Shown: piece after piece, positions 16,596-25,916 of the stretch
Position numbering within the stretch: position 1 is the first letter of the stretch
Layout of the letters: each line of letters begins with the position of its first letter
Assembly: GCF_005049105.1 (NCBI RefSeq)
Contig: NZ_SUKA01000004.1
Location: forward strand, 248,001 to 312,000
Source: Sphingobacterium alkalisoli
GTDB taxonomy: Bacteria > Bacteroidota > Bacteroidia > Sphingobacteriales > Sphingobacteriaceae
Direction: 5' to 3'
Length of the DNA: 64,000 nt
Translations under genes and position numbers: made by a program
The notes under the pieces: model-generated
The model's input: only the letters and a program-made list of their open reading frames with translations
Told to the model about the DNA's origin: nothing
The model's database searches: none

Positions 16596-18371
16596 CTAAA
16601 TCGCTTTTGTTTTATCTCTTAACCATCCTCTTTCACCTTCAGATAAGTGAGGAGATAGTTTATCAAACACCCATTGGTTGTAATTATTCAACCAATCGAC
16701 GTGAACTTGATCTAATATTGACTTCTCCACCAGATCTGTATCAATATAACAGATCGTCAATGTTTCAAAATCCATAAAATCGCCAAATATGGAACTTTCC
16801 AATCTTTTGGAGCGCACTAAATTTTCGATACGGATACCGTGCTTGCCCTCACGATATAGCCCAGGCTCTATCGAGGAGATCATTCCTTCTTCAATCGCAA
16901 CGTCTACATTAGTGGGATTGAGCACTTGCGGCCCTTCATGTACATTTAAGAAAAAACCAACACCATGCCCTGTACCGTGACCGTAATTACGGAGAGCAGC
17001 CCAAATCGGACGACGCGTAATCGCATCAATCTGATAGCCTTTTGAACCTTTTGGATAAATACTTTGGCTTCCTTCAATAGTTCCTTTCAATACGATGGTA
17101 TAATCTTCTTTCTCCTCCCGTGTGATTTCACCAAGCGATACGACGCGTGTAATATCCGTTGTACCTGTGAGGTACTGACCTCCCGAATCTACTAAAAGCA
17201 AGCCTTGTGGTTTTAACTGATAGTTACTAAAGTCGGTAGCATGATAGTGAGGTAAAGCACCGTGATCGAGATAGCCGGCAATGGTGTCAAAACTTACGTC
17301 TACAAAACCGGCTTGCGCTGCCCGAAAATCTCGTAATTTTTCGGCTACAGAGACCTCTGATAACGTTCCACTAGAAACATGCTCCTCCAGCCATTTAAAA
17401 AACTTAGTCAATGCCACACCATCACGAATCATTGTTTCGCGAATATGATTTAGTTCCACTTCGTTTTTTACCGCTTTGAACGTCGTAGATGGATTGGTAC
17501 GTTCTAGAATATTAACATCAGCAGGGATGCTATCGTAAATAGCAAAACAAGTACGTTTAGGATCAATAAGAATGGACCGCACTTTAAGTAACCGTACGAA
17601 CTCGAAGACCTCCTCATACGGTCTTAGCGTTACGCCTGCTGTTCTTAATTCGTCAACCATCGTCCCGCTTAATTTTGATGGCTCAATAAACAAAATAGCT
17701 TCGGTAGCCGATATATATACAAATCCCAATACAACCGGGTTGCAGGGCACGTCTTGTCCTCTAATATTTAGAAGCCAGGCTAAATCATCCAAAGATGATA
17801 TCAGATGCCCTTCTGCCCTACTTTTGACCAAGGTCTTACGCACCTCATTAATTTTAGAAGCAGTGGATTGTCCGGTTGTCTTTTCATCTAGCAGAAAGGC
17901 TTCTGCACGAGGTAGCTCGGGTCGGTCGTTCCAAATTGGGCTAAGCAAATCGACATGACCGTCTACCCAGATGCCTAATGGTTCCAATATAGCTTTTACG
18001 GTCTGTGCGACCAATAACGAAGCCATATTGCCATCAAAAGCAACCTTATCTCCTTTTGCAAGATGCTCGCCTATCCATTCTGCGTATTCTGCTGCCCCCT
18101 GCACTTTTAGTTTTACCAACTCAAAACCTGTATCGGCCAGTTCCTCCTTAGCTTGTACAAAATAGCGTGCATCTGTCCATAAGCCTGCAAAATTCGCCGT
18201 TATAACCAACGTACCCGCAGATCCCGTAAAACCAGAGGTCCAAGCGATACATTTATATCTTTCCGGTAGGTATTCACTAATATGAGGGTCAGAGGAAGGT
18301 ATGATATAAGCTGCTATCCCGCCTTTTTCCATTAGTTGACGGATCTGTTTTAATCTTTCCAAATGTGTCAT
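16596..18371 (-). CDS. Aminopeptidase P family Xaa-Pro aminopeptidase (M24)
   Basis: A 591-residue cytosolic metallopeptidase that removes an N-terminal residue preceding proline. It has the long eukaryote-like aminopeptidase P form: two creatinase-like N-terminal domains (YIIPSSDPHISEYLPERYKC, WTDARYFVQA) and a pita-bread M24 domain with metal ligands in VDSGGQYLTGTTDITR, the GHGTGHGVGFFLNVHEGP loop, EPGLYREGKHGIRIEN and a C-terminal extension. It has no signal peptide. The start ATG at 18371 fits the family (MTHLERLKQIR). It is probably monocistronic; the 90-base gap to GH20 is downstream of it. Confidence 0.94.
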   Translation of the reverse strand: MTHLERLKQIRQLMEKGGIAAYIIPSSDPHISEYLPERYKCIAWTSGFTGSAGTLVITANFAGLWTDARYFVQAKEELADTGFELVKLKVQGAAEYAEWIGEHLAKGDKVAFDGNMASLLVAQTVKAILEPLGIWVDGHVDLLSPIWNDRPELPRAEAFLLDEKTTGQSTASKINEVRKTLVKSRAEGHLISSLDDLAWLLNIRGQDVPCNPVVLGFVYISATEAILFIEPSKLSGTMVDELRTAGVTLRPYEEVFEFVRLLKVRSILIDPKRTCFAIYDSIPADVNILERTNPSTTFKAVKNEVELNHIRETMIRDGVALTKFFKWLEEHVSSGTLSEVSVAEKLRDFRAAQAGFVDVSFDTIAGYLDHGALPHYHATDFSNYQLKPQGLLLVDSGGQYLTGTTDITRVVSLGEITREEKEDYTIVLKGTIEGSQSIYPKGSKGYQIDAITRRPIWAALRNYGHGTGHGVGFFLNVHEGPQVLNPTNVDVAIEEGMISSIEPGLYREGKHGIRIENLVRSKRLESSIFGDFMDFETLTICYIDTDLVEKSILDQVHVDWLNNYNQWVFDKLSPHLSEGERGWLRDKTKAI

Positions 18372-18537
18372 ATTTGTTGTTATTAAATTAGGTACGCAAG
18401 TTAGGAAATCTTAAACTTTTCGGTTGCATCTAAGCAAAATTACCTAAGTTTCAATTGCAAGCTTATTTCCAATATCTTACTGTTAGTCGAATTAAAGGCT
18501 TTACTAGGTTGGAGGAAGCATTCGCGCCATACGCTAT

Positions 18538-19041
18538 TCACCGCGAAATCCAAAGTTGAATATCTTCAGAATAGATGACAAAAATCAGAATATAGATCAA
18601 TGCTGTACTAAACATCAGCAACACCTTTATGAAAAATCTTTTTCTGCTAAGCACCTTACCTTTCATTGCAGACCGTTCCTCACAACTTATTTGATAAGCT
18701 TGGTAAAGCTGTTGTTTTTCTAATAGTAACTCGTTTAACTTTTGATTTTCTTTCCTTAGACTATAATACTTGTCTTCGAACACTTTGAGCTCGTCTGATA
18801 AATTGGTTGCTGTTCTGTAGTCAGTTTCTGCTTCAAAAAAACAACGGATATCTACATCGAGAGCAGCCGCTAAAGTAGGCAGGCTATCTGCCTTAAGCCG
18901 GGTGTGTCCCTGCTCAAGGTCGTTGTAGGAAGACTGACTAAGACCTATTAGTTTTGCTAATTCTGTCTGACTGATATTTCTGTACTCCCTGATCTGTCTG
19001 ATCCGGATATGGTTAAATAATGGGTTTACTTCTTTTTTCAT
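18538..19041 (-). CDS. XRE-family regulator with coiled coil and C-terminal membrane anchor
   Basis: A 167-residue protein. Residues ~12-68 form a Cro/CI-type helix-turn-helix (IRQIREYRNISQTELAKLIG, LSQSSYNDLEQG). A coiled-coil-like stretch rich in Glu, Leu and Lys spans ~80-115. Near the C-terminus a basic KGKVLSRKRFFIK motif precedes a hydrophobic segment (about 136-157, VLLMFSTALIYILIFVIY), which should be a single membrane helix. The design suggests a DNA-binding protein tethered to the inner membrane. It stands alone, divergent from the histidine kinase at 19322. Targets are unknown. Confidence 0.8.
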   Translation of the reverse strand: MKKEVNPLFNHIRIRQIREYRNISQTELAKLIGLSQSSYNDLEQGHTRLKADSLPTLAAALDVDIRCFFEAETDYRTATNLSDELKVFEDKYYSLRKENQKLNELLLEKQQLYQAYQISCEERSAMKGKVLSRKRFFIKVLLMFSTALIYILIFVIYSEDIQLWISR

Positions 19042-19321
19042 GGTTAACCTGGTAGGGTGTTCTTATTCAAATACCTTGTATCAGAAATATTAAAACTACA
19101 TAATAGCAAAATCACCGTGCAAAGTACCAAGGGAGAAGGTTCTGTTTTTTCTTTTTGTTTACCGGTTTGATGAAAGAATCTATAAATTTCATTTCGAAAA
19201 AGCGAGTTAGGTTCCGTTTCCCAGCTTCTCATGCGCTATGTCCTGTCTTGCAAAACTTTACATACTTTTTTTTGTTATAAAATTGTCTTGTTTGTTTTAT
19301 CAAACAGCTTATTTCAGACCT

Positions 19322-21241
19322 ATGAAAGCAAAACTACAAAATGAGAACAACAAAGACTCTAGTGCCAACTATGTTCCGAACTTGCCCTACCACTTGGAAT
19401 TATGTCAAAAGATGGCGAAGATCGGAAGTTGGGAATTAGATCTATCAGTTGAAGATCCTAATGCGCCGCAATATTGGTCGGACGAAACTTATCGTATTCT
19501 GGGATATGAACCTGGAGCGATAATGCCGTGCTATAACACATTTTTACATTCTATCCATCCTGACGACCGTGCCGCTGTGACAACAGCAGCAGAATTATCT
19601 ATAAAAGCGGGAAGAGAATACGATCTCGAGCAGAGGCATATTCTGCCTAACGGGCGCGTAATTACCACAAGAAGCATTGGTCAGGTGATTTTTGACAGCA
19701 ATACTGGCGTGCCATTGAAGCTATGTGGCGCTATGAAGGATATTACTGAAAAAAAAGATGCGGACAACGCATTGGAACAAGCTAATAAACAGATGGCTAT
19801 TCTATTTGAAAAAATAGATGAAGTGCTGTATTCTGTAGATATGCAGCAGTATCGCCTGTTGCAAATGTCTCCAGCATGTGAAAAGGTATATGGATATACT
19901 CTCAGCGAATTCTATGATAATAATAATCTGTGGATGGATGTCATATTAGAGGAGGACAAACATATCATTCATGAAAGCGATCCGCTAATGAGACGGGGAG
20001 AAATCGTAGTAAATGAATATAGGATACGTCATAAAGATGGTAGTATACGATGGCTAGGCGGCACATTGACGCCTACTCTCGATCACGCTGGCAACTTAAT
20101 TAGAATTGACGGACTCTGTTCCGATATCACTGCACGTAAGGAGGCTGAAATTGCTGTAAAGGATAGTGAAAAAAAGTTTAGAACATTAATTGAGAACTCG
20201 TCAGATGGTATAGCTGTCACCAGCATCGACAGAAAGCTTATTTTCGCATCAAATTCCATGTTACGCATTACAGGCTATTCTCCTGATGAACTGCTCTCCA
20301 TAGATATGGCATTCCTGTTTCATCACGAGGACCAAAAATTATTGTTGGGTATCGGGGAAAAAATATTGGAACAGCCGGGTAATACCGCTAAATTTATTGC
20401 TAGATTTCGTCGGAAGGAAGGACATTGGATATGGTTAGAAGGTGTTAGTCAAAATTTGCTTCACGAACCTTCTGTCGGTGGTTTAATTACAAATTTCCGC
20501 GATATCACCGAACGTATCCAGTACGAGGAGGCCTTAAGCTCCGCGAACAAGCACTTAAAAAAAACTTACAATGAACTTGACCGTTTTGTATACAGTGTTT
20601 CTCACGACCTACGAGCCCCGCTTGCATCCCTTCTTGGCGTTATTGAATTTACACAATCTGAAACAAACGAGTCCGAAGTAATCGAAAATCTATCCATGAT
20701 GAAAGAGAGTGTAAACAAACTGGACGGATTTATATTGGATATACTCGATTATTCAAGAAATTCGAGAGCCGAAGTAAAAGCCGAAAAGGTCAATTTTTCT
20801 GAACTTTTGAGTGAATCTATGAATAATCTCAAATTTATGAGCAGTGAAAATCGGAACGTTACTGTAACATCGACCATTGATGACAATCATACATTTTATT
20901 CGGACTCTAGTCGTCTGAAAATTATAATCAACAACTTAATTTCTAACAGCATAAGATACTGTAATCCTAATACAGTATCACCTTGGGTTTCTGTGGTCAT
21001 CAGCATCGAACCTGCTGAAGCTACTATAATCGTTAAGGATAACGGCGTTGGTATTGATAAGCAATTTCACGAGAAAATATTTAATATGTTCTATAGAGTA
21101 TCTAAAAGTTCAGTTGGGTCAGGCTTAGGACTATATATCGTTAAAGAAGCGATAGATAAAATAAACGGGACGATTGAAATGACATCTGAGTCAGGTATTG
21201 GAACAGAATTTAAAATCAAGGTGCCAAATCTGAATGTTTAG
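19322..21241 (+). CDS. PAS-domain sensor histidine kinase
   Basis: A 639-residue kinase from the ATG at 19322. It holds three PAS/PAC units (about residues 23-146, 157-276, 281-401; the first has IGSWELDL and the PAC endings read [ML]KDITEKK, SDITARKEAE and FRDITERIQ), a HisKA domain with VSHDLRAPL (His about 427), and an HATPase domain with NLISNSIRYC, VKDNGVGID and GSGLGLYIVKEA. No membrane segment lies in this part, so it is probably soluble. An in-frame ATG at 19238 would add 28 hydrophobic residues; I prefer 19322, but the longer form would give a membrane anchor. It is followed by a single-domain receiver gene 24 bases downstream, its likely partner. Confidence 0.9.
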   Translation: MKAKLQNENNKDSSANYVPNLPYHLELCQKMAKIGSWELDLSVEDPNAPQYWSDETYRILGYEPGAIMPCYNTFLHSIHPDDRAAVTTAAELSIKAGREYDLEQRHILPNGRVITTRSIGQVIFDSNTGVPLKLCGAMKDITEKKDADNALEQANKQMAILFEKIDEVLYSVDMQQYRLLQMSPACEKVYGYTLSEFYDNNNLWMDVILEEDKHIIHESDPLMRRGEIVVNEYRIRHKDGSIRWLGGTLTPTLDHAGNLIRIDGLCSDITARKEAEIAVKDSEKKFRTLIENSSDGIAVTSIDRKLIFASNSMLRITGYSPDELLSIDMAFLFHHEDQKLLLGIGEKILEQPGNTAKFIARFRRKEGHWIWLEGVSQNLLHEPSVGGLITNFRDITERIQYEEALSSANKHLKKTYNELDRFVYSVSHDLRAPLASLLGVIEFTQSETNESEVIENLSMMKESVNKLDGFILDILDYSRNSRAEVKAEKVNFSELLSESMNNLKFMSSENRNVTVTSTIDDNHTFYSDSSRLKIIINNLISNSIRYCNPNTVSPWVSVVISIEPAEATIIVKDNGVGIDKQFHEKIFNMFYRVSKSSVGSGLGLYIVKEAIDKINGTIEMTSESGIGTEFKIKVPNLNV

Positions 21242-21265
21242 GATTTCCATTTAATTTTTTTAATT

Positions 21266-21661
21266 ATGAATTACAAGAGAGTGTTAGTTATAGATGATGC
21301 CAAAATCGATCGTTATATGGCCGAAAAAATAATGAAAAAGTACGATTTTACCGATACAGTAGTGATGGTAGAATCTGCTATGGATGGCTTGGAGTTACTT
21401 GAAGCCTGTTTAGAAAATCCCGGATCTTTGCCAGAATTGATTTTTTTGGATATTAATATGCCTCAAATGAGCGGTTTTGATTTTCTTGATGAATACGCGA
21501 GATTTCCTGAGCACATAAAGAAAAAGTGTATCATTATTATGTTATCCTCTTCTATACATCCAGAAGACAAGTACCGCGCAATGGAAAGCCCCTATGTGTA
21601 TAAGTTTTTAAGTAAGCCGTTGAACGCTGACAAACTTCAAGAAGTTAGTCAAATCATTTAA
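21266..21661 (+). CDS. Single-domain response regulator
   Basis: A 131-residue stand-alone receiver domain with no output domain. It shows the acidic pair D10-D11, phosphoacceptor D62 in IFLDINMP, a Ser in MLSSS and the conserved Lys in FLSKPL. It belongs to the CheY-like type often paired with PAS kinases in Bacteroidota (ILVIDDxxID...). It is 24 bases downstream of the histidine kinase and probably receives its phosphate, acting by protein-protein contact or as a phosphorelay step. The 275-base gap after it holds no gene I can support apart from the terminator of the converging operon. Confidence 0.9.
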   Translation: MNYKRVLVIDDAKIDRYMAEKIMKKYDFTDTVVMVESAMDGLELLEACLENPGSLPELIFLDINMPQMSGFDFLDEYARFPEHIKKKCIIIMLSSSIHPEDKYRAMESPYVYKFLSKPLNADKLQEVSQII

Positions 21662-21894
21662 ATCACCACCCACGAATAGGCATCTACTATAGGATCGATG
21701 CAATAAACTGTATCACAAATTATTTTTCTAACCTTAAAGATAGATAGCGAATCCACATTGGCGGAGATGGGGGCTATTATTAAACATCCGCGAAACCCAA
21801 AAGTCTCCCATTTAAAGTAGCAATTCCAGTACGGACTTGGATGAGTTAACGTGACATCAGCGAGCATATCATGGAGATGGACGACACGGAATGG

Positions 21895-21934
21895 AATAAT
21901 AAGAAGGAGGATGCTCTCTCTCCTTCTTATTATT
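21895..21934 (-). terminator. Strong intrinsic terminator of the SusCD operon
   Basis: AATAATAAGAAGGAG (21895-21909) and CTCCTTCTTATTATT (21920-21934) form a perfect 15-bp stem with a 10-base loop, two bases past the stop of the last operon gene. On the minus strand the 3' arm is U-rich. Because the stem is symmetrical it may also stop transcription coming from the response regulator. Confidence 0.8.
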
Positions 21935-21936
21935 AA

Positions 21937-23124
21937 TTAGATGTTTTTTTCAAGTGATGTTACCACCTGTTTTTTTAGGCTTTCTGAAAAACCAGTGAAT
22001 TTCTCCACGATTTTACCTTCTTTGTCTATTAAGAATAAGGTAGGAATTCCAATAATCATAAATTCTTTTAACGTTTTGTTTTTGTCTGGACTTAATACTT
22101 GAGCCCAAGGCATATTTTCCTCGTGCACAGCTTTCATCCAAGCTTCTCTATTTGTATCAATGGATACACTTAATACCTCAAATCCTTTGTCGCTATAAGC
22201 TTCATATAGCTCTTTGATAGCTGGAATAGCTTTGCGGCATGGGCCACACCAACTTGCCCAAAAATCTATTAAAACATATTTCCCTCTGTAGTCTTTGATA
22301 TCAATAATTTTTCCTTCTGCATTTGCATAGGCTAGATCTGGTATTAGACTTCCTTTCTTTAACGAAAACCTTATTTCTTTTTTCGTTTGATATTGCGCTT
22401 TCAGATGTTTCAAATCGGATGATGTAGGAAATTTTAAGAGTGCGTTTTCAATTTGGCTTTCAAAAAACTCACTATCGGCATCCGTAGGATATAAACTTAA
22501 AAGATAAATTACTCCTGGGTTGTCAGTGTTTGTTTGGATCAGATTTTGAAGACGCAGTAGTTCAAAGTTGCTTTTTTTTCGGATTAGCCCATCTGACTTA
22601 ATGTATTTTGACCATGTAGAGTCTTTCTGTGCATGTCTCACCGAAGACATCCATTCGGCATTCAATTCTTCCATCTCAAGAGATGTTAAATAATTGTTGT
22701 AGTTGGCCGCATTTATCAATCGATTGGCAGATGAATTACTTTTTACATTTACAAATCCCGAATTTCTCATCTTAACACGGGATGTATCATATCCACGTGC
22801 TTCAATTTGTAAGTCTGTATCAGAATAAAATGAAGCAGATTGCCATTTTAAAATATCTAAACTATAAAATTCGGGCTTCGCAGATTCTAACTTCAACTTA
22901 AATACACCTGTTGTGTCTACCTGCGCAGAGTCTACTAACTGCCTCTCCGAACCGAAACCTTTGTATAGCCATACCCAATTGTATTTGTCAAGAAAGGATG
23001 GATTTCGTGCGGCAACATGACCTTCTATCGTAATAATTCCTTTTTTTTGAGCTTGAGCAGTGTGTACACTAATTAAATTCAAAAATATCACGAATAATAA
23101 AAGGTAAGATTTTATGTTTTTCAT
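21937..23124 (-). CDS. TlpA-family thioredoxin-like protein (operon gene 6)
   Basis: A 395-residue exported protein with a signal peptide ending AQAQ. The N-terminal half has a DUF4369-like beta domain, then a helical linker, and residues ~250-395 form a TlpA/ResA thioredoxin domain with FWASWCGPCRKAIP, active CxxC near residue 291, and the cis-Pro GIPTLFLID. It would reduce or swap disulphides outside the cytoplasm. It is the last gene of the SusC/SusD operon, 10 bases after a sister gene of the same type. The pairing of two such proteins with SusCD, DUF4843 and PKD-like lipoproteins recurs in Bacteroidota, but the substrate is unknown. Confidence 0.88.
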   Translation of the reverse strand: MKNIKSYLLLFVIFLNLISVHTAQAQKKGIITIEGHVAARNPSFLDKYNWVWLYKGFGSERQLVDSAQVDTTGVFKLKLESAKPEFYSLDILKWQSASFYSDTDLQIEARGYDTSRVKMRNSGFVNVKSNSSANRLINAANYNNYLTSLEMEELNAEWMSSVRHAQKDSTWSKYIKSDGLIRKKSNFELLRLQNLIQTNTDNPGVIYLLSLYPTDADSEFFESQIENALLKFPTSSDLKHLKAQYQTKKEIRFSLKKGSLIPDLAYANAEGKIIDIKDYRGKYVLIDFWASWCGPCRKAIPAIKELYEAYSDKGFEVLSVSIDTNREAWMKAVHEENMPWAQVLSPDKNKTLKEFMIIGIPTLFLIDKEGKIVEKFTGFSESLKKQVVTSLEKNI

Positions 23125-23134
23125 TTTATCCTGT

Positions 23135-24289
23135 TTACTTACTGAATATTTCTTCTAGTTTTTTATCTAATTCTTGTTGCGCAGAACCTCTCCAACGTGC
23201 TATAAGTTTGCCTTCTTTATCCAGTAAGATCTGTGTTGGATATGCTTCAATATTATACATCTGGATGACATCTTGTTTCATAGTTTCTTCGTCATTCAAT
23301 ACATTGACCCAAGTAAGACCATCTTTTTCGATGGCTTCTTTCCAGTTTTTTTCTGCGACAGTTTGACTTTTGACCTTTTCACTAGCGACGCCCACTATTT
23401 CGAAACCCATTGATTTGTATTTGCTGTATAGCTCTTTTAGATGTGGATTGGCCGCACGACATGGCCCACACCAACTTCCCCAAAAGTCTAATAAGACGTA
23501 TTTTCCTCTGAAGTCGGATAAACTAACAGGTTTGCCATCAGTATCAGGTTTTGTGAAGTTTGGCATTGGACCGCCTTCGCTAACAATTTTGTTAGCCGCA
23601 ATCTTTGATTCTAATCCTTTGGCATAATTGGTGTTTTTATAAGTTGCTGACAAAGCATTATAGGCGACCTCTAATTCACTAGGAGTATAGCTGTTGGAAA
23701 AGCGACTTAGAAAATACAAACTGGCGAAAAGATCGGGGTTTTGCTGGATAAATGTTTTTTTTCCCTTTTCAAGATCTGCTCTGTTCGTCATCATTTTTTT
23801 GACATGCCCCTCTGTCTCTTCTTTTACGCCCATCATTCTGATTTCGGTGAATTGTTGTTGGAGCGTAGACATTTGTTTGGTGTCGTCTTTTTGTTCATTA
23901 CGTAATTTTGTGAACCCCGCATTAAAAATGTCTCCAGTAACTTGTGCAAGATGTAAATCCTCTACCTGACCATCAATAAGAATAGTAGCACCTTTGCTGA
24001 TAACTATTTCTAGGGGGGGCGCAGGTTGGTACATGCCAGCTTTACCGCCTCCTAAGTAGATATTTCGATCATATGTTGTATTTAGTTGCGTTACAAATGG
24101 CTGATCTGTCGCTCTGCCACTTAGTTCAAAAACTCCGTTTTTGGCTTTGACGGTTATTTTTCCGTCTAAGCCATCTACCGTGATCTCGTGGTCACCTTGG
24201 CCAGCAAGTTTTCCTTTGATCGTAAAATCTTGTCCCTGGGCAATACTTATGCATGCCAGCACGAGTAGTGTAATTATTGTTTTTCTCAT
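23135..24289 (-). CDS. TlpA-family thioredoxin-like protein with DUF4369 (operon gene 5)
   Basis: A 384-residue exported protein: signal peptide ending AQGQ, a DUF4369 domain (FTIKGKLAGQGDHEITVDG onward, to ~residue 120), a helical middle, and a C-terminal thioredoxin domain with FWGSWCGPCRAANP (CxxC near 274) and cis-Pro segment AYPTQILLD. Its role is probably thiol-disulphide exchange in the periplasm. It differs enough from the downstream sister gene to suggest an old duplication. It follows the PKD-like lipoprotein gene in the SusC/SusD operon, with a 37-base gap. Confidence 0.9.
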   Translation of the reverse strand: MRKTIITLLVLACISIAQGQDFTIKGKLAGQGDHEITVDGLDGKITVKAKNGVFELSGRATDQPFVTQLNTTYDRNIYLGGGKAGMYQPAPPLEIVISKGATILIDGQVEDLHLAQVTGDIFNAGFTKLRNEQKDDTKQMSTLQQQFTEIRMMGVKEETEGHVKKMMTNRADLEKGKKTFIQQNPDLFASLYFLSRFSNSYTPSELEVAYNALSATYKNTNYAKGLESKIAANKIVSEGGPMPNFTKPDTDGKPVSLSDFRGKYVLLDFWGSWCGPCRAANPHLKELYSKYKSMGFEIVGVASEKVKSQTVAEKNWKEAIEKDGLTWVNVLNDEETMKQDVIQMYNIEAYPTQILLDKEGKLIARWRGSAQQELDKKLEEIFSK

Positions 24290-24326
24290 CTTTCTTTCTC
24301 TCTATATGTATTTGTTTATTTATGGT

Positions 24327-25898
24327 CTATAAGGTCCATTTGTAACTCATGTCTTTTATCTTGCCAAAGCCTTCGTAGACCTTTTGTGTAGACTGGTCTA
24401 TTGTACCGTTTGTTCTGTCTATTTTGACATTGTAGACTTTTCCTTGTTTTGTCGTTTCGTTATAGGTGGCGATATAGACATAGTCGTTCGCACCAAGGGC
24501 AGTAAGTTTACGACCATTTATTAAAACGTGATAGAATTTTAAAAATCTAATCGAAGTTACTTGCTCTCCAGTTGGTGCTGTCCATACCTTTTCGCTCTGA
24601 TTGATCTGGTATCTGTGTGTGTATACAGCGTTATTAGCACCATACAATATGTAGGCACCTGTTGATGATGCCGCCATTGCGGTCATGGATGTGATTTCCG
24701 GGGCGGCGGTTATATCATATTTCCTCTGTGCGAATGCACTTGCTGTCGGCGCCATAAAGTTTGCTGTCAACAAATAGGTGTTGGTCGGGTTGCTCATAAT
24801 GAGGTATTCAAATGCTCCAGGTGTATTCGGAAAACCGTAGTCAGCAGCTTTTAAGTCGAGGCCGACATTGCTCGGGTCCCACTCGGCGGTCGGAGAGGTT
24901 TGTACGGGTATCTCCGATAAGGATACAGAATTTTGAGTCGAATACAGGAACTTTTTATTTGTTTTGTCATAAACTACAGCATCGAAACCTTGTGCTATAT
25001 TTTTTGGCCCCCAAGATTCTAGTTCACCGTAATTTCCGTACAAAGAAGTTCCAAAGGGCACTGTTCTAGACAGGGCATTAACCCTGTTGAAGTTGGCAAT
25101 ATGCACTTTGTTGTCGTTGATGATTATCTCTTTACTTCCGATATTAATCGCCGTAAATCCTTTAATGGAACGAGTGGTAGGTGCATCAGTAAAAAGATCC
25201 TCAAAAGATAGTAATCTTTCAAAATTGGTGTATCCGAATGCCTGTATGTCTTTTTCTGATGCGACGATGACCTCCCTTGAGTTTAAAGCTGCTGCTGAGT
25301 GTAAAAAAGCAACAGGTTTGCCTGCTAACGCCGCGCCATTTGTGTTTTTTATCAGGTCAGTAAATATTGTAGTTTTTATAGCACCGAGTTGACTGCGGGC
25401 ATCGGTGATAAGGCCAACATCAGTGTTTCCATCTTTCTCATATAAGACCATCCATCCATCAGCGATAGACTCACTAACGGCTACCGTAAATTTCTGATAG
25501 GTCTCGACTTTTGTCTTCGTGTTTTTAACGGTCAATAGGAGGTTCCAACTACCCTGAGGTTTGGTAATGGGTTTTTCGAGGATGAAATCACTTGATATGG
25601 TGTCGCGGCTATGTACCGTGCCACCAGTTAACGTTTGGTATACACTCCAGTTAAATGTATACTCATCTGCTAACGATGCAAAGTCTGTGACCACTTCGTT
25701 GTTGATAATTAGTTTAGGTGTTATTTTCAGTATGTCATAGCGTTCTACAGCATAAGTCGGCTGGATGCCTGCTTTGGACGTGTCTATTACGACGGCATCC
25801 AATGCTATATAATCATAATTACCTTTGTCTTTATAACAACCTATTAGGGCTCCTAAACTTAAGGTCAAAATAAGCAACTGTTTTATATATCTTTTCAT
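24327..25898 (-). CDS. PKD-like family lipoprotein (operon gene 4)
   Basis: A 523-residue lipoprotein; the signal peptide ends in a lipobox with ALIGC, followed by YKDKGNYDY, the usual N-terminus of the Bacteroidota PKD-like lipoprotein family. Residues ~30-150 look like Ig/PKD-type beta sandwiches; the rest (WMVLYEKDG, then repeated strands) looks like a beta-propeller. It is probably on the outer membrane surface as an accessory binding protein of the SusC/SusD complex, in the place SusE/SusF take in starch uptake. The substrate is unknown. Confidence 0.85.
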   Translation of the reverse strand: MKRYIKQLLILTLSLGALIGCYKDKGNYDYIALDAVVIDTSKAGIQPTYAVERYDILKITPKLIINNEVVTDFASLADEYTFNWSVYQTLTGGTVHSRDTISSDFILEKPITKPQGSWNLLLTVKNTKTKVETYQKFTVAVSESIADGWMVLYEKDGNTDVGLITDARSQLGAIKTTIFTDLIKNTNGAALAGKPVAFLHSAAALNSREVIVASEKDIQAFGYTNFERLLSFEDLFTDAPTTRSIKGFTAINIGSKEIIINDNKVHIANFNRVNALSRTVPFGTSLYGNYGELESWGPKNIAQGFDAVVYDKTNKKFLYSTQNSVSLSEIPVQTSPTAEWDPSNVGLDLKAADYGFPNTPGAFEYLIMSNPTNTYLLTANFMAPTASAFAQRKYDITAAPEITSMTAMAASSTGAYILYGANNAVYTHRYQINQSEKVWTAPTGEQVTSIRFLKFYHVLINGRKLTALGANDYVYIATYNETTKQGKVYNVKIDRTNGTIDQSTQKVYEGFGKIKDMSYKWTL

Positions 25899-25916
25899 GG
25901 TTTTATCATCTGTGTG

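Noticed and set aside
19044..19232. 62-codon minus-strand frame upstream of the XRE gene
   Set aside because: Polar, no motif, and sits in the divergent promoter region; no evidence of coding.
21658..21867. 69-codon minus-strand frame between the response regulator and the TlpA gene
   Set aside because: Overlaps the end of the response regulator, has no start signal or motif, and lies downstream of the operon terminator with no promoter visible.
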